Below, in pieces: positions 45,122-55,146 of a stretch of 64,000 nucleotides of DNA (its first letter is position 1; every line of letters begins with the position of its first letter). The stretch lies in the NCBI RefSeq assembly GCF_001029445.1, contig NZ_LDOT01000002.1, positions 496,001 to 560,000 of the forward strand. Reading direction: 5' to 3'. The DNA comes from Photobacterium aquae (GTDB lineage Bacteria > Pseudomonadota > Gammaproteobacteria > Enterobacterales > Vibrionaceae). A program made the translations under genes and the position numbers. The notes beneath the pieces were generated by a model. It did not search any database. It was not told the DNA's origin and saw only the letters and a program-made list of their open reading frames with translations.

Positions 45122-46786
45122 TTAGTCTGCGATTTTAGCCCAAGTATCACGTAGGCCAACAGTACGGTTGAACACCAGTTTCTCTTTAGAAGAGTCTTTG
45201 TTGTCCGCACAGAAGTAACCCATGCGCTCGAACTGGTATGCCTGCTCAGCTTCGGCTTCAACCAAAGACGGCTCGACAAAACCGTTCATCACGGTCAGTG
45301 ACTCAGGGTTGATCACTGATACGAAATCATCTGCCGCACCAGGGTTCGGTACAGTAAACAGACGATCGTACAGGCGGATTTCAGCCGGTACACCAGCATC
45401 TGCTGATACCCAGTGGATAACGCCTTTCACCTTACGGCCATCCGTTGGGTTCTGACCCAGCGTCTCATTATCGTAAGTACAGTAGATAGTAGTAACGTTA
45501 CCCGCTTCGTCTTTCTCGATGCGCTCAGCTTTGATCACGTAAGCACCGCGCAGGCGGACTTCTTTGCCCAGAACCAGACGCTTGTACTTCTTGTTCGCTT
45601 CTTCGCGGAAATCTTCAGCTTCAATGTACAATTCACGCGTGAACGGTACTTGGCGGCTACCCATCTCAGGTTTGTTAGGGTGGTTAGCCACTTCTAGCAT
45701 TTCGACGTCAGCGTCAAAGTTTTCGATCACGACTTTAATCGGATCCAAAACAGCCATCGCACGTGGTGCGTTTTCGTTCAGGTCATCACGGATACAAGAC
45801 TCCAGCGAGCTCATCTCGATAGTGTTGTCTTGCTTGGTCACGCCGATACGCTTACAGAACTCACGAATTGACGCAGAGGTGAAACCACGGCGGCGCAGGC
45901 CAGAAATCGTTGGCATACGTGGGTCGTCCCAACCGTCAACCAACTTCTCAGTAACAAGCTGGTTAAGCTTACGCTTGGACATGACAGTGTATTCCAAGTT
46001 CAGACGGCTGAACTCGTACTGGTGTGGCTGGCAATCAATCGTGATATTTTCCAGAACCCAGTCATACAGACGACGGTTGTCCATGAATTCCAACGTACAG
46101 ATAGAGTGCGTAATGCCCTCTAGCGCATCAGAAATACAGTGGGTGAAGTCGTACATCGGGTAGATGCACCACTTGTCGCCGGTCTGGTGGTGGGTTGCGA
46201 AACGAACTCGGTAAAGAACCGGATCACGCATAACCATGAAAGGTGAAGCCATATCGATCTTGGCGCGAAGGCACATCTTGCCCTCTTCAACCTCGCCGTT
46301 CTTCATTTTTTCGAACAGCTCAAGGTTTTCTTCTACGCTACGATCACGGTACGGGCTGTGCTTACCCGGCTCAGTCAATGTGCCGCGGTATTCACGCATC
46401 TGCTCTGGACTTAGCTCATCAATGTACGCTAAGCCTTTATTAATCAATTCAATAGCAAACCCGTATAGCTTATCGAAGTAGTCAGATGAATAGCAAATCT
46501 CACCGTCCCACTTAAAGCCCAACCAGTTAACATCGTTCTTAATAGACTCAACGTATTCGATGTCTTCTTTCTCAGGGTTTGTGTCGTCGAAACGTAGGTT
46601 ACACTGACCCTGATAGTCCTGAGCAATACCGAAGTTCAAACAAATAGATTTCGCATGGCCGATATGCAGGTAGCCGTTCGGCTCCGGCGGGAATCGGGTA
46701 TGTACGCTTGTATGTTTGCCACTCGCTAAATCCGCATCAATAATTTGACGGATAAAGTTTGATGGACGAGCTTCAGATTCACTCAT
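45122..46786 (-). CDS. glnS: Glutaminyl-tRNA synthetase
   Basis: Class Ib synthetase that charges tRNA-Gln; 554 residues (E. coli 554). HIGH motif [12 protein letters not shown] (about 35-46), KMSKS-type VMSKRKLN (about 268), and the two C-terminal anticodon-binding beta-barrels from about 340. ATG at 46786 follows GAGGTG. Strong codon bias as in argS. Lies next to the nag region as in E. coli, with chitobiase inserted before nagE. Confidence 0.98.
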   Translation of the reverse strand: MSESEARPSNFIRQIIDADLASGKHTSVHTRFPPEPNGYLHIGHAKSICLNFGIAQDYQGQCNLRFDDTNPEKEDIEYVESIKNDVNWLGFKWDGEICYSSDYFDKLYGFAIELINKGLAYIDELSPEQMREYRGTLTEPGKHSPYRDRSVEENLELFEKMKNGEVEEGKMCLRAKIDMASPFMVMRDPVLYRVRFATHHQTGDKWCIYPMYDFTHCISDALEGITHSICTLEFMDNRRLYDWVLENITIDCQPHQYEFSRLNLEYTVMSKRKLNQLVTEKLVDGWDDPRMPTISGLRRRGFTSASIREFCKRIGVTKQDNTIEMSSLESCIRDDLNENAPRAMAVLDPIKVVIENFDADVEMLEVANHPNKPEMGSRQVPFTRELYIEAEDFREEANKKYKRLVLGKEVRLRGAYVIKAERIEKDEAGNVTTIYCTYDNETLGQNPTDGRKVKGVIHWVSADAGVPAEIRLYDRLFTVPNPGAADDFVSVINPESLTVMNGFVEPSLVEAEAEQAYQFERMGYFCADNKDSSKEKLVFNRTVGLRDTWAKIAD

Positions 46787-46883
46787 CTATTTACACCTCG
46801 TGTGCTGACAGGATTTTTAAGTTCTCTATCATCCATAAATATGGGGTACTACTCAACAAATAGTATGCATTGTTTGACGATAT

Positions 46884-46953
46884 GGATAAAAAAACCCCGC
46901 AATATCACAGCAATCCCAGAATTCCTCCTGAAGACGCGTATAACGGTGCGGGG
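46884..46953 (-). terminator. Long-loop terminator or attenuator upstream of glnS
   Basis: On the minus strand CCCCGCA (46953-46947) pairs with TGCGGGG (46901-46895), followed by T7 then ATCC. The loop is 45 bases, unusually long. It lies about 100 bases before the glnS start on the same strand, so it may block read-through from chitobiase or act as an attenuator. Confidence 0.45.
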
Positions 46954-47048
46954 CGCAGAAGCACGGCTCTTCAAACTCGAGCCAGGAAAGAACATTCTAT
47001 TCAGGTTCCCGTCATGGGATAACCATCAACTGAACCAAAGCAGCAAGG

Positions 47049-47111
47049 CAGCTTCTTTGTGGGCACTCAAGTCGACCCCACAAAGAAGCTGGCGGGGATT
47101 TCCCGCCAGCT
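47049..47111 (-). terminator. Two overlapping hairpins behind chitobiase gene
   Basis: Hairpin A: AGCTGGCGGG (47087-47096) with CCCGCCAGCT (47102-47111), 5-base loop. Hairpin B: a 15-base arm 47049-47063 with its exact complement 47077-47091, 13-base loop. They share 47087-47091 and so exclude each other. On the minus strand A is followed by TCTTTG, and would be the first-formed terminator. Confidence 0.65.
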
Positions 47112-47132
47112 GAGGTTATGTCACAGGCAAAC

Positions 47133-49799
47133 TTACAGGGCGATCACTCGGCTGTAGCGCTTACCGTCAGCACTTACCGCACGGACCTGAACCTTGCCTT
47201 TCACCTTCGGCTGGTTCTCCGCCTGATAGCGCTTCCACGTCTCGCCACTGTCGGTTGAATACTCAAGAGCCAGACCTGGCATGCTGATGTTCATTGCCAG
47301 CACACCGTTCTTCACTGTCGCACCCGGAACCGGTACACGGTACTGGATACCTGCAGCATCAAGCTTGGCAAGTTCGCGCTGGCCCAGGATATTGGCAAAA
47401 CGTGCCCACTCCTGCTGCAGTGCGGTCTTGTCGACCATCTGGGTTGACTGCGAGTACTCTACACCTGGCTGGTAGTCACGCTCCCAATCAGCCTTGTGCC
47501 ATGCACGCTCTGCCGCCGCCAAGACGCGAGGGAAAACCATGTACTCGAACTGGTCGTCCGTACGAACCGTCTCACTCCACAACTGTGCTGACAGACCGTA
47601 GAAGTCTTTACCTTTCGCCGTGCCCTTACTGGTGAATCCGTTACCATCGCGATCTACCGATGTCTCGGCATTCTGCGGCAAGTTCTCAGGCGCGAAAGCA
47701 AACATCTTGCGGGTATCGGTTGCACGGGTTGCCCAGTAATAGCCACGCTCTTCCGGATCCACCTCATATGGCATGTCCATGTAAACATAATCAGGGTTGG
47801 AGATGATCATGTCATAGCCTTTCGCAGCCCAGTCATACGCAGATGCACCGCCGCCCCAGTACAGGGTATCCCAGAAGTTAACGCGTACATTGTCAGTCGC
47901 GAACGACGAAGCGTCTTTCGAGTACTTCAAGCCATCCTGCCATGCTTGGAAGCTAGGGATCCCCTTGGCAGCCACGACCTTGCTCACCTTCTCAGCAAAG
48001 TAGCTTGGCAGATGGGCGTAATCTGATACCACACCGCTGGCAATCGCCTTCTGACACATCGGCGACTTGGCAAATGGCTTATCCTGCTGGCTTAGGTCCA
48101 AATCGCCCTTCCAGTCAACCTTATCTGCCGCATTGATGTCCTGGAAACCCGCACCTAGCTTAATATTCTTCGCTTCGTCACCGCCAAAGTGCCATGTGCT
48201 CAGCGGCATGCCTGCCTGCTGGTGCATCGCAGCGACTTCGGTGATTACCTTGTTAACGAAGTTCAGTGACGAGTCCATGCACGGGTTGATGAAGCTACGC
48301 TTGTCATAGAACTGTACCGTGGTCACGTTTGAGGTATCATTTGGATCCATCAAACGGTACTGGTTCGCCCCAGCCAAGTCACCGGCTTCGCTCAAGCGCT
48401 TATGGCGCGCTTCCATTGCCACAACCGCAGCACGAGAGTGCGCTGGCATGTCAATTTCAGGGATCACTTCGATACCACGAGCCTTGGCATAAGCAAGGAT
48501 ATCTAGGTAGTCTTGCTTGGTGTAGAAACCCGAACCGAAGTTGTCGCTATTAGGGCCAGAACCCAGCTGCGGCAACAGGCAAGACGTTTCAGATAGATCG
48601 TGACAGCGCTTGCCGCCCACCTCGGTCAGCTCAGGCAAACCTGGGATCTGCAAACGCCAGCCTTCATCGTCAGTCAGGTGGAAGTGGAATTTGTTCATCT
48701 TGTACGCGGCCATTTGATCCAGCGTACGCAAAATAGCGTCTTTAGAGTGGAAGTTACGGCCAACATCCACCATCACACCACGGTAATCGAAACGCGGTGC
48801 ATCGGTAACTTTCAACGTCGGGATCTGCTTCTCGCTACCCGTGCTCGCCAAAGACATCAGCGACTGCAGACCGTAAAACGCACCTTCAGCGTCATAGCCA
48901 ACGATGGTTGTCTTGCCGTTGGTCACGTCTAGCTCATAGGCACCTGATACCTGATTCGCCTTGCTAAAACGCGCAGGGTCAAGGATCAATGTCACCGGGT
49001 ATGTGCCGTCAGTATCAATGCCCAGCATTTCCATACGCTTGGTCGCCGCGTCTAGCATTGAAGGAAGCAGGGCCTTATTGTCGATACTTACGCCGTTTGC
49101 CAGCGATACCGAGCCACCAGTCAGCTTAGTGCTCAACGGGGTTGGGACGATAGTACCGGCCAGCTCTTCCTTAGCGATCAAATTAACATCACGGTTCTTC
49201 TCGAAACGAGACTGGGCAGTAGCCAGGATATTGTTGTCGGTCGGGGTACGTTTCCAATTGTTGCCGCTGATCGGGTCAAGGTATGCTGATGGATCTTCAA
49301 AATCCATGCTCTCTAGGGTTTTAGGCTCAGAGGTGCCAGCCACGACATAAGCTCGCGGCATATAGTCGTTCTCGAACAGCGTCCAGTATTCACCGATATA
49401 CGGGATAACCACGCTCTCGCCAGCATCGAAGCCCTCGAACTTATCGGTCGGCTCCAGCGTGTGCAGGTCACCAGTGATGTGGGTCACTTTGAACTGATCG
49501 TTCTGCACATCCAGGATCATACGGATGCTATGGAAGTAGATCTTCCAATCTTTGCTTGACACTGCCGGGCCATTATTGGTCAGCGTCATATTGATCAAGT
49601 CACACGATGCCCACTCGGCTGCCAATTCGCGGCACTGCAGCCCTTCGTTGGCACCATGATTTGTCACCAACTGATAATTAACACCCAAATTTTCTGCCAG
49701 CGTATCTGCAATTTGCTGATCAGTCATTGATGGTGATGTCGTACAACCGGTTGCCAATGCAACAACCGATGCCATTAGGCTCAATTTAAATGTTTTCAT
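47133..49799 (-). CDS. Family 20 beta-N-acetylhexosaminidase (chitobiase)
   Basis: Hydrolyses chitobiose and short chitin oligomers to GlcNAc; 888 residues. Lipoprotein signal ending LATGC (Cys19). Then the chitobiase N-terminal carbohydrate-binding domain (about 40-190), a GH20b domain (about 215-330), the GH20 barrel (about 335-765) with the catalytic pair in WHFGGDEAKN (about 540) and a Trp-rich pocket (FQAWQDG, NFWDTLYWGG), and a C-terminal immunoglobulin-like domain. Resembles vibrio chb. Its placement next to nagE/nagBAC ties it to GlcNAc catabolism; NagC control is plausible but I found no clear box in its upstream gap. Confidence 0.95.
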   Translation of the reverse strand: MKTFKLSLMASVVALATGCTTSPSMTDQQIADTLAENLGVNYQLVTNHGANEGLQCRELAAEWASCDLINMTLTNNGPAVSSKDWKIYFHSIRMILDVQNDQFKVTHITGDLHTLEPTDKFEGFDAGESVVIPYIGEYWTLFENDYMPRAYVVAGTSEPKTLESMDFEDPSAYLDPISGNNWKRTPTDNNILATAQSRFEKNRDVNLIAKEELAGTIVPTPLSTKLTGGSVSLANGVSIDNKALLPSMLDAATKRMEMLGIDTDGTYPVTLILDPARFSKANQVSGAYELDVTNGKTTIVGYDAEGAFYGLQSLMSLASTGSEKQIPTLKVTDAPRFDYRGVMVDVGRNFHSKDAILRTLDQMAAYKMNKFHFHLTDDEGWRLQIPGLPELTEVGGKRCHDLSETSCLLPQLGSGPNSDNFGSGFYTKQDYLDILAYAKARGIEVIPEIDMPAHSRAAVVAMEARHKRLSEAGDLAGANQYRLMDPNDTSNVTTVQFYDKRSFINPCMDSSLNFVNKVITEVAAMHQQAGMPLSTWHFGGDEAKNIKLGAGFQDINAADKVDWKGDLDLSQQDKPFAKSPMCQKAIASGVVSDYAHLPSYFAEKVSKVVAAKGIPSFQAWQDGLKYSKDASSFATDNVRVNFWDTLYWGGGASAYDWAAKGYDMIISNPDYVYMDMPYEVDPEERGYYWATRATDTRKMFAFAPENLPQNAETSVDRDGNGFTSKGTAKGKDFYGLSAQLWSETVRTDDQFEYMVFPRVLAAAERAWHKADWERDYQPGVEYSQSTQMVDKTALQQEWARFANILGQRELAKLDAAGIQYRVPVPGATVKNGVLAMNISMPGLALEYSTDSGETWKRYQAENQPKVKGKVQVRAVSADGKRYSRVIAL

Positions 49800-49987
49800 G
49801 AGTAAATCCGTCTCCCGAGTAGCCTTGGTGAGTGCCGAACACCGGTCTCTTCCCTTGGCAAAACATAATAATGATCTGAAACCGCAGGCACCCGCCCCCC
49901 TTCCCGAACATCAGGCACAGCCTGAAAGGAATAGAAAAAGAGCAAAGTCAAAGATTGAGATTTCAGATGATTATTGAGTCGGTGGGT

Positions 49988-50011
49988 ATCGGCCCCCTAG
50001 CGGAGGCCGAT
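49988..50011 (-). terminator. Hairpin after nagE
   Basis: ATCGGCC (49988-49994) pairs with GGCCGAT (50005-50011), 10-base loop, 30 bases after the nagE stop. No U-run on the minus strand, so weak as an intrinsic terminator. Confidence 0.5.
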
Positions 50012-50040
50012 ATTCTTAGTCAAAGACTTAGTGTCAGTGA

Positions 50041-51531
50041 TTAAGGTAGTTTGACTGCAGATAGGTCTTCGTTCGGAGAGACTTTCTTCATCTCGCCAGC
50101 TACGATTTCGGCTAGTGGGCCAAGGATAACTTGTAGGTTGTTAGAACCCAGTTTAACCACACCCATCGCACCTAGTGCTTTCAATGTCTTCTCGTCAGCT
50201 AGGCTGCTGTCTTTCAGCGTCAGACGTAGACGAGTGATACATGCGTCGATGTTTTCTAGGTTAGACACACCACCCAACGCCTTGATGTATTGCTTAGCTA
50301 GTTCGCCAGTTTCTTTAGAACCTGTAACACCGCTTTCTTCTACGTCGTCGTCTTCACGGCCAGGCGTCTTAAGATTGAACTTAATGATAACTGCGCGGAA
50401 GATGAAGTAGTACAGTGCAAAGAACACCAGACCCTGAACAATCAGCATGTACCAGTTAACCGCCAGTGGGTTACGCGTTGACAACACAAGGTCAACAAGA
50501 CCGGCAGAGAAACCGAAGCCCGCAATCCACTGCATAGATGCTGCGATGTATACAGAGATACCCGCTAGCAATGCGTGTAGAACGTATAGGCCAGGTGCTA
50601 GGAACATGAATGCGAACTCTAGAGGCTCTGTCACACCAGTGAAGAACGATGCGAAACCAGCAGCGATCATGATAGATGCCACTTTCTCTTTGTTCTTCGC
50701 TTTAGCAGTGTGATAGATAGCCAGTGCCGCACCAGGTAGACCAAACATCATGATTGGGAAGAAGCCCGCTTGGTACATACCAGTAACACCTGGAGTTGCA
50801 GTACCTTCAGCAATTGACTTCGCACCGCCTAGGAAGTTAGGAATATCGTTAATACCCGCAACGTCGAACCAGAACACTGAGTTAAGTGCGTGGTGTAGAC
50901 CAACAGGGATCAATAGACGGTTGAAGAATGCGTAGATACCAGCACCTAGCTCACCCATGCTCTGAATGCCTTCACCAAACGATACTAGACCGCCGTAGAT
51001 TGCAGGCCAGATGTACATCAGTACGAAGGCAATAAGGATACCGGTGAAAGACGTCAAGATTGGGACTAGACGCTTACCAGAGAAGAACGCAAGGGCTTTG
51101 TGCAGCTCAACATGTGAAAAACGGTTGTAAATTTCAGCTGACACGATACCCACAAGGATACCAACAAACTGGTTGTTGATTTTACCAAAGGCCGCTGGCA
51201 CTTCACCGGCTGCAATACCTTGGATTTGTGCAACTGCTCCCGGAGAAAGCAGCGTGGTTACCACTAGGAAACCAACAAAACCAGACAGCGCGGCTGCACC
51301 GTCTTTGTCTTTAGACATACCGTAAGCCACACCAACAGCAAACAGTACAGACATGTTATCGATAATGGCAGCACCAGCTTTGATCAAAAACGCAGCCAGT
51401 GCACTGTTTGCACCCCAGCCGTTTGGATCAATCCAGTACCCCACACCCATTAAGATTGCAGCGGCAGGCAACGTGGCGACTGGCACCATCAATGCTTTAC
51501 CTACTTTTTGAAAGTATCCAAGAATATTCAC
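50041..51531 (-). CDS. nagE: PTS N-acetylglucosamine transporter IICB component NagE
   Basis: Imports GlcNAc and phosphorylates it to GlcNAc-6-P. 496 residues: EIIC membrane domain (about 1-370; YFQKVGKALMVPVATLPAAAILMG start, GVTEPLEFAF loop near 300) and EIIB (about 405-490) with the phospho-Cys in ENIDACITRLRL (about 431). Unlike E. coli NagE (648 residues) it lacks a fused EIIA, so it must take phosphate from a separate glucose-type EIIA, as known in vibrios. Start is GTG at 51531, with AGGGGG about 8 bases upstream. Divergent from nagBAC across NagC and CRP sites. Confidence 0.96.
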   Translation of the reverse strand: MNILGYFQKVGKALMVPVATLPAAAILMGVGYWIDPNGWGANSALAAFLIKAGAAIIDNMSVLFAVGVAYGMSKDKDGAAALSGFVGFLVVTTLLSPGAVAQIQGIAAGEVPAAFGKINNQFVGILVGIVSAEIYNRFSHVELHKALAFFSGKRLVPILTSFTGILIAFVLMYIWPAIYGGLVSFGEGIQSMGELGAGIYAFFNRLLIPVGLHHALNSVFWFDVAGINDIPNFLGGAKSIAEGTATPGVTGMYQAGFFPIMMFGLPGAALAIYHTAKAKNKEKVASIMIAAGFASFFTGVTEPLEFAFMFLAPGLYVLHALLAGISVYIAASMQWIAGFGFSAGLVDLVLSTRNPLAVNWYMLIVQGLVFFALYYFIFRAVIIKFNLKTPGREDDDVEESGVTGSKETGELAKQYIKALGGVSNLENIDACITRLRLTLKDSSLADEKTLKALGAMGVVKLGSNNLQVILGPLAEIVAGEMKKVSPNEDLSAVKLP

Positions 51532-51612
51532 CCTTAGTTCCCCCTATGGTTTTCTTAGATAAGAAGACAACTTATTTTAGTTATCCGATTAAGTCCCCTG
51601 CAGTTTAAAAAA

Positions 51613-51634
51613 TTAATTTCACCCCGCAAATTAA
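51613..51634. promoter_or_regulatory. NagC operator proximal to nagE
   Basis: TTAATTT-N8-AAATTAA, perfect 7-base arms with the AT-rich, C/G-centred look of NagC boxes. About 82 bases upstream of the nagE start. Confidence 0.75.
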
Positions 51635-51646
51635 AACCTTGCCATT

Positions 51647-51662
51647 TGTGATCTTTATCACC
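51647..51662. promoter_or_regulatory. CRP site between nagE and nagB
   Basis: TGTGA-TCTTTA-TCACC, nine of ten consensus positions, placed between the two NagC boxes as in E. coli. Confidence 0.8.
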
Positions 51663-51707
51663 TGTAAGGCTAATTACCAGACGATTTTGCTAGCTCGATC
51701 ATAAAAC

Positions 51708-51728
51708 TTATTTTATTATCCAAAACAA
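51708..51728. promoter_or_regulatory. NagC operator proximal to nagB
   Basis: TTATTTT-N7-AAAACAA, imperfect palindrome about 55 bases upstream of the nagB start and about 94 bases from the nagE box, suitable for the repression loop known for NagC. Confidence 0.65.
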
Positions 51729-51782
51729 AGGCGACTTCGCGCTAGAATTTACCCGAAATTACTACAGGAATGAGGTGTCACC

Positions 51783-52583
51783 GTGAGACTTATCCCACTG
51801 AATGAAGCTAAAGACGTAGGTTTGTGGTCCGCTCGCTATATCGTTGATCGTATTAACAAATTCCAGCCAACAGCGGAACGTCCTTTTGTGCTAGGCCTAC
51901 CTACAGGCGGCACTCCTCTGGCGACCTACAAACGTCTGATTGAGCTTTATCAAGCAGGCGAAGTAAGCTTCAAGCATGTTGTGACATTCAACATGGACGA
52001 ATACATCGGACTGCCTGCTGACCACCCTGAGTCATACCGCAGTTTCATGTTCAACAACTTCTTCAATCATATTGATATTCAAGAAGAAAACATCAATCTA
52101 CTTGACGGCAACACGGCTGATCACGATGCAGAATGCAAGCGCTACGAAGACAAAATCAAGTCTTTTGGCCGCATCAATCTGTTCATGGGCGGTGTAGGCA
52201 ACGACGGCCATATCGCATTCAACGAGCCGGCATCTTCGCTTTCTTCTCGTACCCGTATCAAGACCCTGACTGAAGACACTCGTATCGCCAACTCTCGATT
52301 CTTCGATGGCGATATGGCCCAAGTACCTAAATACTCCCTGACTATCGGTGTGGGTACTTTGCTTGATGCCGAAGAAATCATGATTCTGGTTACAGGCCAC
52401 AGCAAAGCCCAGGCGCTAGAAGCCGCCGTTGAAGGTTCCGTGAACCATCTATGGACCGTTTCAGCCCTTCAGCTACACCCGAAATCACTGATCGTATGCG
52501 ATGAAGCCTCTACCCAAGAGCTAAAAGTTAAAACGGTTAAGTATTTCAAAGAGCTTGAAGCAGAAAATATCAAACACCTATAA
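51783..52583 (+). CDS. nagB: Glucosamine-6-phosphate deaminase
   Basis: Converts GlcN-6-P to fructose-6-P and ammonia; 266 residues, as in E. coli. Start MRLIPL (GTG at 51783, GAGG upstream), phosphate loop [13 protein letters not shown] (about 40), active-site [13 protein letters not shown] (about 72-84) and [12 protein letters not shown] (about 138-149). First gene of nagBAC. Confidence 0.98.
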   Translation: MRLIPLNEAKDVGLWSARYIVDRINKFQPTAERPFVLGLPTGGTPLATYKRLIELYQAGEVSFKHVVTFNMDEYIGLPADHPESYRSFMFNNFFNHIDIQEENINLLDGNTADHDAECKRYEDKIKSFGRINLFMGGVGNDGHIAFNEPASSLSSRTRIKTLTEDTRIANSRFFDGDMAQVPKYSLTIGVGTLLDAEEIMILVTGHSKAQALEAAVEGSVNHLWTVSALQLHPKSLIVCDEASTQELKVKTVKYFKELEAENIKHL

Positions 52584-52597
52584 CAAAGGAACTATTC

Positions 52598-53734
52598 ATG
52601 TACGCGCTTACCAATTGCCGAATTTTCACCGGTAGCGATGTGCTGAATAACCACGCCGTCATTGTTGACGGCGTGAACATTCGCGCTGTATGCCCAGAAA
52701 CTGAGCTACCTTCCGATATTCAAAAACTCGACCTTGACGGTGCCAACCTGACTCCAGGTTTCATCGACCTACAGCTTAACGGCTGTGGCGGTGTGATGCT
52801 AAACGACGAAATCAACGCCGATACCATCCACACCATGCACCGTGCCAACCTGAAATCCGGTTGTACCAGCTTCCTACCGACGCTGATCACCTCGTCTGAC
52901 GAGGACATGAAGGCTGCTATCGCTGCCGCCCGTGAGTACCAAGGCAAATACCAGAACCATTCGCTCGGTCTGCACCTTGAAGGTCCGTACCTGAATGTGA
53001 TGAAAAAAGGTATCCACTCTGTTGACCATATCCGCCGTTCTGACAGCGATATGATCCAGACCATCTGCGATAACGCCGATGTAGTGACCAAAGTAACACT
53101 GGCTCCAGAGCAAAACGACCACGCCCATATCGAACGACTAGTCGACGCAGGCATCGTTGTTTCAGCTGGCCACACCAATGCCACCTACGCAGAAGCACGC
53201 AAAGGCTTTGCCTCTGGCATCACGTTTGCGACCCACCTGTTCAACGCCATGACCCCAATCGCGGGCCGCGAACCGGGTATGGTTGGCGCCATTTATGATA
53301 CACCGGAAGTATATACCGGTATTATCGCTGATGGCTTCCACGTTGATTATGCCAATATCCGCATGGCCCATCGCATGAAGGGCGACAAACTTGTTTTGGT
53401 CACAGACGCAACTGCACCTGCAGGAGCAGACATTGATCACTTTATTTTTGTCGGTAAGAAAGTATATTACCGTGATGGCAAGTGTGTGGACGAGAATGGC
53501 ACACTTGGCGGTTCGGCACTGACTATGATTGAAGCAGTTCAAAATAGTGTCGAGCATGCAGGTATCGCCCTGGACGAAGCGATTCGCATGGCAACCCTGT
53601 ATCCTGCTCGCGCTATCGGTGTCGACAAGGAACTGGGGGCCATCAAAAAAGGCATGGTAGCTAACCTGACTGTTTTTGATCGCGATTTTAATGTTCGGGC
53701 GACTGTTGTTAACGGTGAATACGAGCAGAACTAA
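52598..53734 (+). CDS. nagA: N-acetylglucosamine-6-phosphate deacetylase
   Basis: Removes acetate from GlcNAc-6-P; 378 residues, amidohydrolase barrel. Metal ligands: Glu in LHLEGPYL (about 131), His in [11 protein letters not shown] (about 192) and His in ATHLFNAM (about 213); catalytic Asp in [10 protein letters not shown] (about 270). ATG at 52598 follows AAGGAA, 14 bases after nagB. Confidence 0.98.
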   Translation: MYALTNCRIFTGSDVLNNHAVIVDGVNIRAVCPETELPSDIQKLDLDGANLTPGFIDLQLNGCGGVMLNDEINADTIHTMHRANLKSGCTSFLPTLITSSDEDMKAAIAAAREYQGKYQNHSLGLHLEGPYLNVMKKGIHSVDHIRRSDSDMIQTICDNADVVTKVTLAPEQNDHAHIERLVDAGIVVSAGHTNATYAEARKGFASGITFATHLFNAMTPIAGREPGMVGAIYDTPEVYTGIIADGFHVDYANIRMAHRMKGDKLVLVTDATAPAGADIDHFIFVGKKVYYRDGKCVDENGTLGGSALTMIEAVQNSVEHAGIALDEAIRMATLYPARAIGVDKELGAIKKGMVANLTVFDRDFNVRATVVNGEYEQN

Positions 53735-53736
53735 CT

Positions 53737-54954
53737 ATGACAGGCGGACAAATTGGTAATGTCGATCTGGTAAAGCAGCTAAATAGCGCTGCCGTTTACC
53801 GGCTCATTGACTTGCAAGGACCCATTTCGCGTATCCAGGTTGCTGACGTCAGTCAGCTGGCACCTGCAAGCGTTACTAAGATCACCCGCCAACTGCTAGA
53901 GCGCGGCCTCATTAAAGAGGTCGCGCAGCAAGCTTCCACCGGAGGCCGGCGCGCAATATCCCTGACTACCGAGTCAACCCCTTTCCACTCGATTGCAATT
54001 CGCTTAGGGCGTAATTATATCGAGCTAACCCTTTACGATCTGAGCGGCAAATTTATTGCCGGTACCGGTCACCCTTTCAGCTATACCACCCAGCAGGAAC
54101 TCATCGAAGGATTGCTTAGCCATATCCAGCAGTTCATCGGAGAGAACCAAAATGTCATGCGAGAGCTGGTCGCTTTCGGTATCACCCTTCCGGGTTTGAT
54201 CGACCCTGAAAACGGCATTATCGAATATATGCCGCACATCGACGTAGACCGACTACCGCTGGCTGACATCATCAGCGACAAGTATGGCGTGGCTTGCTTT
54301 GTCGGCAACGATATCCGTGGCCTGGCCCTTGCCGAGCACTACTTCGGAGCCAGCCGAGACTGCAAAGATTCTATTCTGGTCAGCGTACACCATGGTACGG
54401 GTGCGGGTATTATCGTCAACGGACAGGTTTTCCTTGGTACCAACCGTAACGTAGGTGAGATCGGCCATATCCAAATTGACCCGCTCGGTGACAAATGCCA
54501 GTGCGGCAATTTCGGCTGCCTAGAAACCGTGGCTGCCGATCCTGCGATTATCAAGCATGTTCGCTCGCTGCTCGCCCAAGGTTACCCAAGTTCGTTGCAG
54601 GAGCTCGAAGATATCACCATGCCAGCCATCTGTGATGCGGCCAACAAAGGTGATGAGCTTGCTACCCAGTCACTGATCAAAGTCGGCAACCAACTAGGCA
54701 AGGCACTGGCCATGACGATCAACCTGTTCAATCCGCAAAAAATTGTGGTAGCAGGTAATATCACCCATGCCAAAGACATCCTCTTCCCGGCCATCCGCCG
54801 CTGCGTGGAAACCCAGTCTCTGTCTACCTTCAACCGCGGGCTGCCGATTGTCCCATCAGAGCTTTACACCCAACCAACTATTGGCGCTTTCTCTATGATC
54901 AAGCGCGCCATGCTCAACGGCGTATTGCTCCAGCGCCTGCTTGAAGAGCAATAA
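53737..54954 (+). CDS. nagC: NagC transcriptional repressor (ROK family)
   Basis: Represses nagE and nagBAC; induced by GlcNAc-6-P. 405 residues: winged helix (about 15-75, ISRIQVADVSQLAPASVTKITRQLLERGLI) and a ROK sugar-kinase-like domain with the zinc site in KCQCGNFGCLE (about 250-259). It starts 2 bases after nagA. Its probable operators are in this window (51613-51728). Confidence 0.97.
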   Translation: MTGGQIGNVDLVKQLNSAAVYRLIDLQGPISRIQVADVSQLAPASVTKITRQLLERGLIKEVAQQASTGGRRAISLTTESTPFHSIAIRLGRNYIELTLYDLSGKFIAGTGHPFSYTTQQELIEGLLSHIQQFIGENQNVMRELVAFGITLPGLIDPENGIIEYMPHIDVDRLPLADIISDKYGVACFVGNDIRGLALAEHYFGASRDCKDSILVSVHHGTGAGIIVNGQVFLGTNRNVGEIGHIQIDPLGDKCQCGNFGCLETVAADPAIIKHVRSLLAQGYPSSLQELEDITMPAICDAANKGDELATQSLIKVGNQLGKALAMTINLFNPQKIVVAGNITHAKDILFPAIRRCVETQSLSTFNRGLPIVPSELYTQPTIGAFSMIKRAMLNGVLLQRLLEEQ

Positions 54955-54997
54955 ACCGCCAAATTTGGTGTAAGTCACTCATTTAGTAACAAAATAC

Positions 54998-55036
54998 AAA
55001 GGCCATGTTTCAGACAGGAACATGGCCTTTGTGTTA
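54998..55036 (+). terminator. nagBAC terminator
   Basis: AAAGGCCATGTT (54998-55009) pairs with AACATGGCCTTT (55019-55030), 9-base loop, followed by GTGTTATATT. Confidence 0.85.
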
Positions 55037-55146
55037 TATTCCGTCCCCAAAATAATCACGACCGCTTACGGTTAACGATAAGCCAAGCCTCAGACCCACT
55101 GTGTGCACATGGCATGATCAGCAATACAAAAGGAACTCAGCCAAGT

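Larger units (their letters stand above)
46787..47132. other. Intergenic region between glnS and chitobiase gene
   Basis: 346 bases without a credible gene. The right part holds two overlapping hairpins (47049-47111); the middle a long-loop stem with T7 on the minus strand (46884-46953); the left about 100 bases must carry the glnS promoter, which I cannot place securely. Confidence 0.6.

Noticed and set aside
46802..47113. 103-codon plus-strand frame in the glnS-chitobiase gap
   Set aside because: No ribosome site, crosses the hairpins and terminator stems, and composition is not coding-like.
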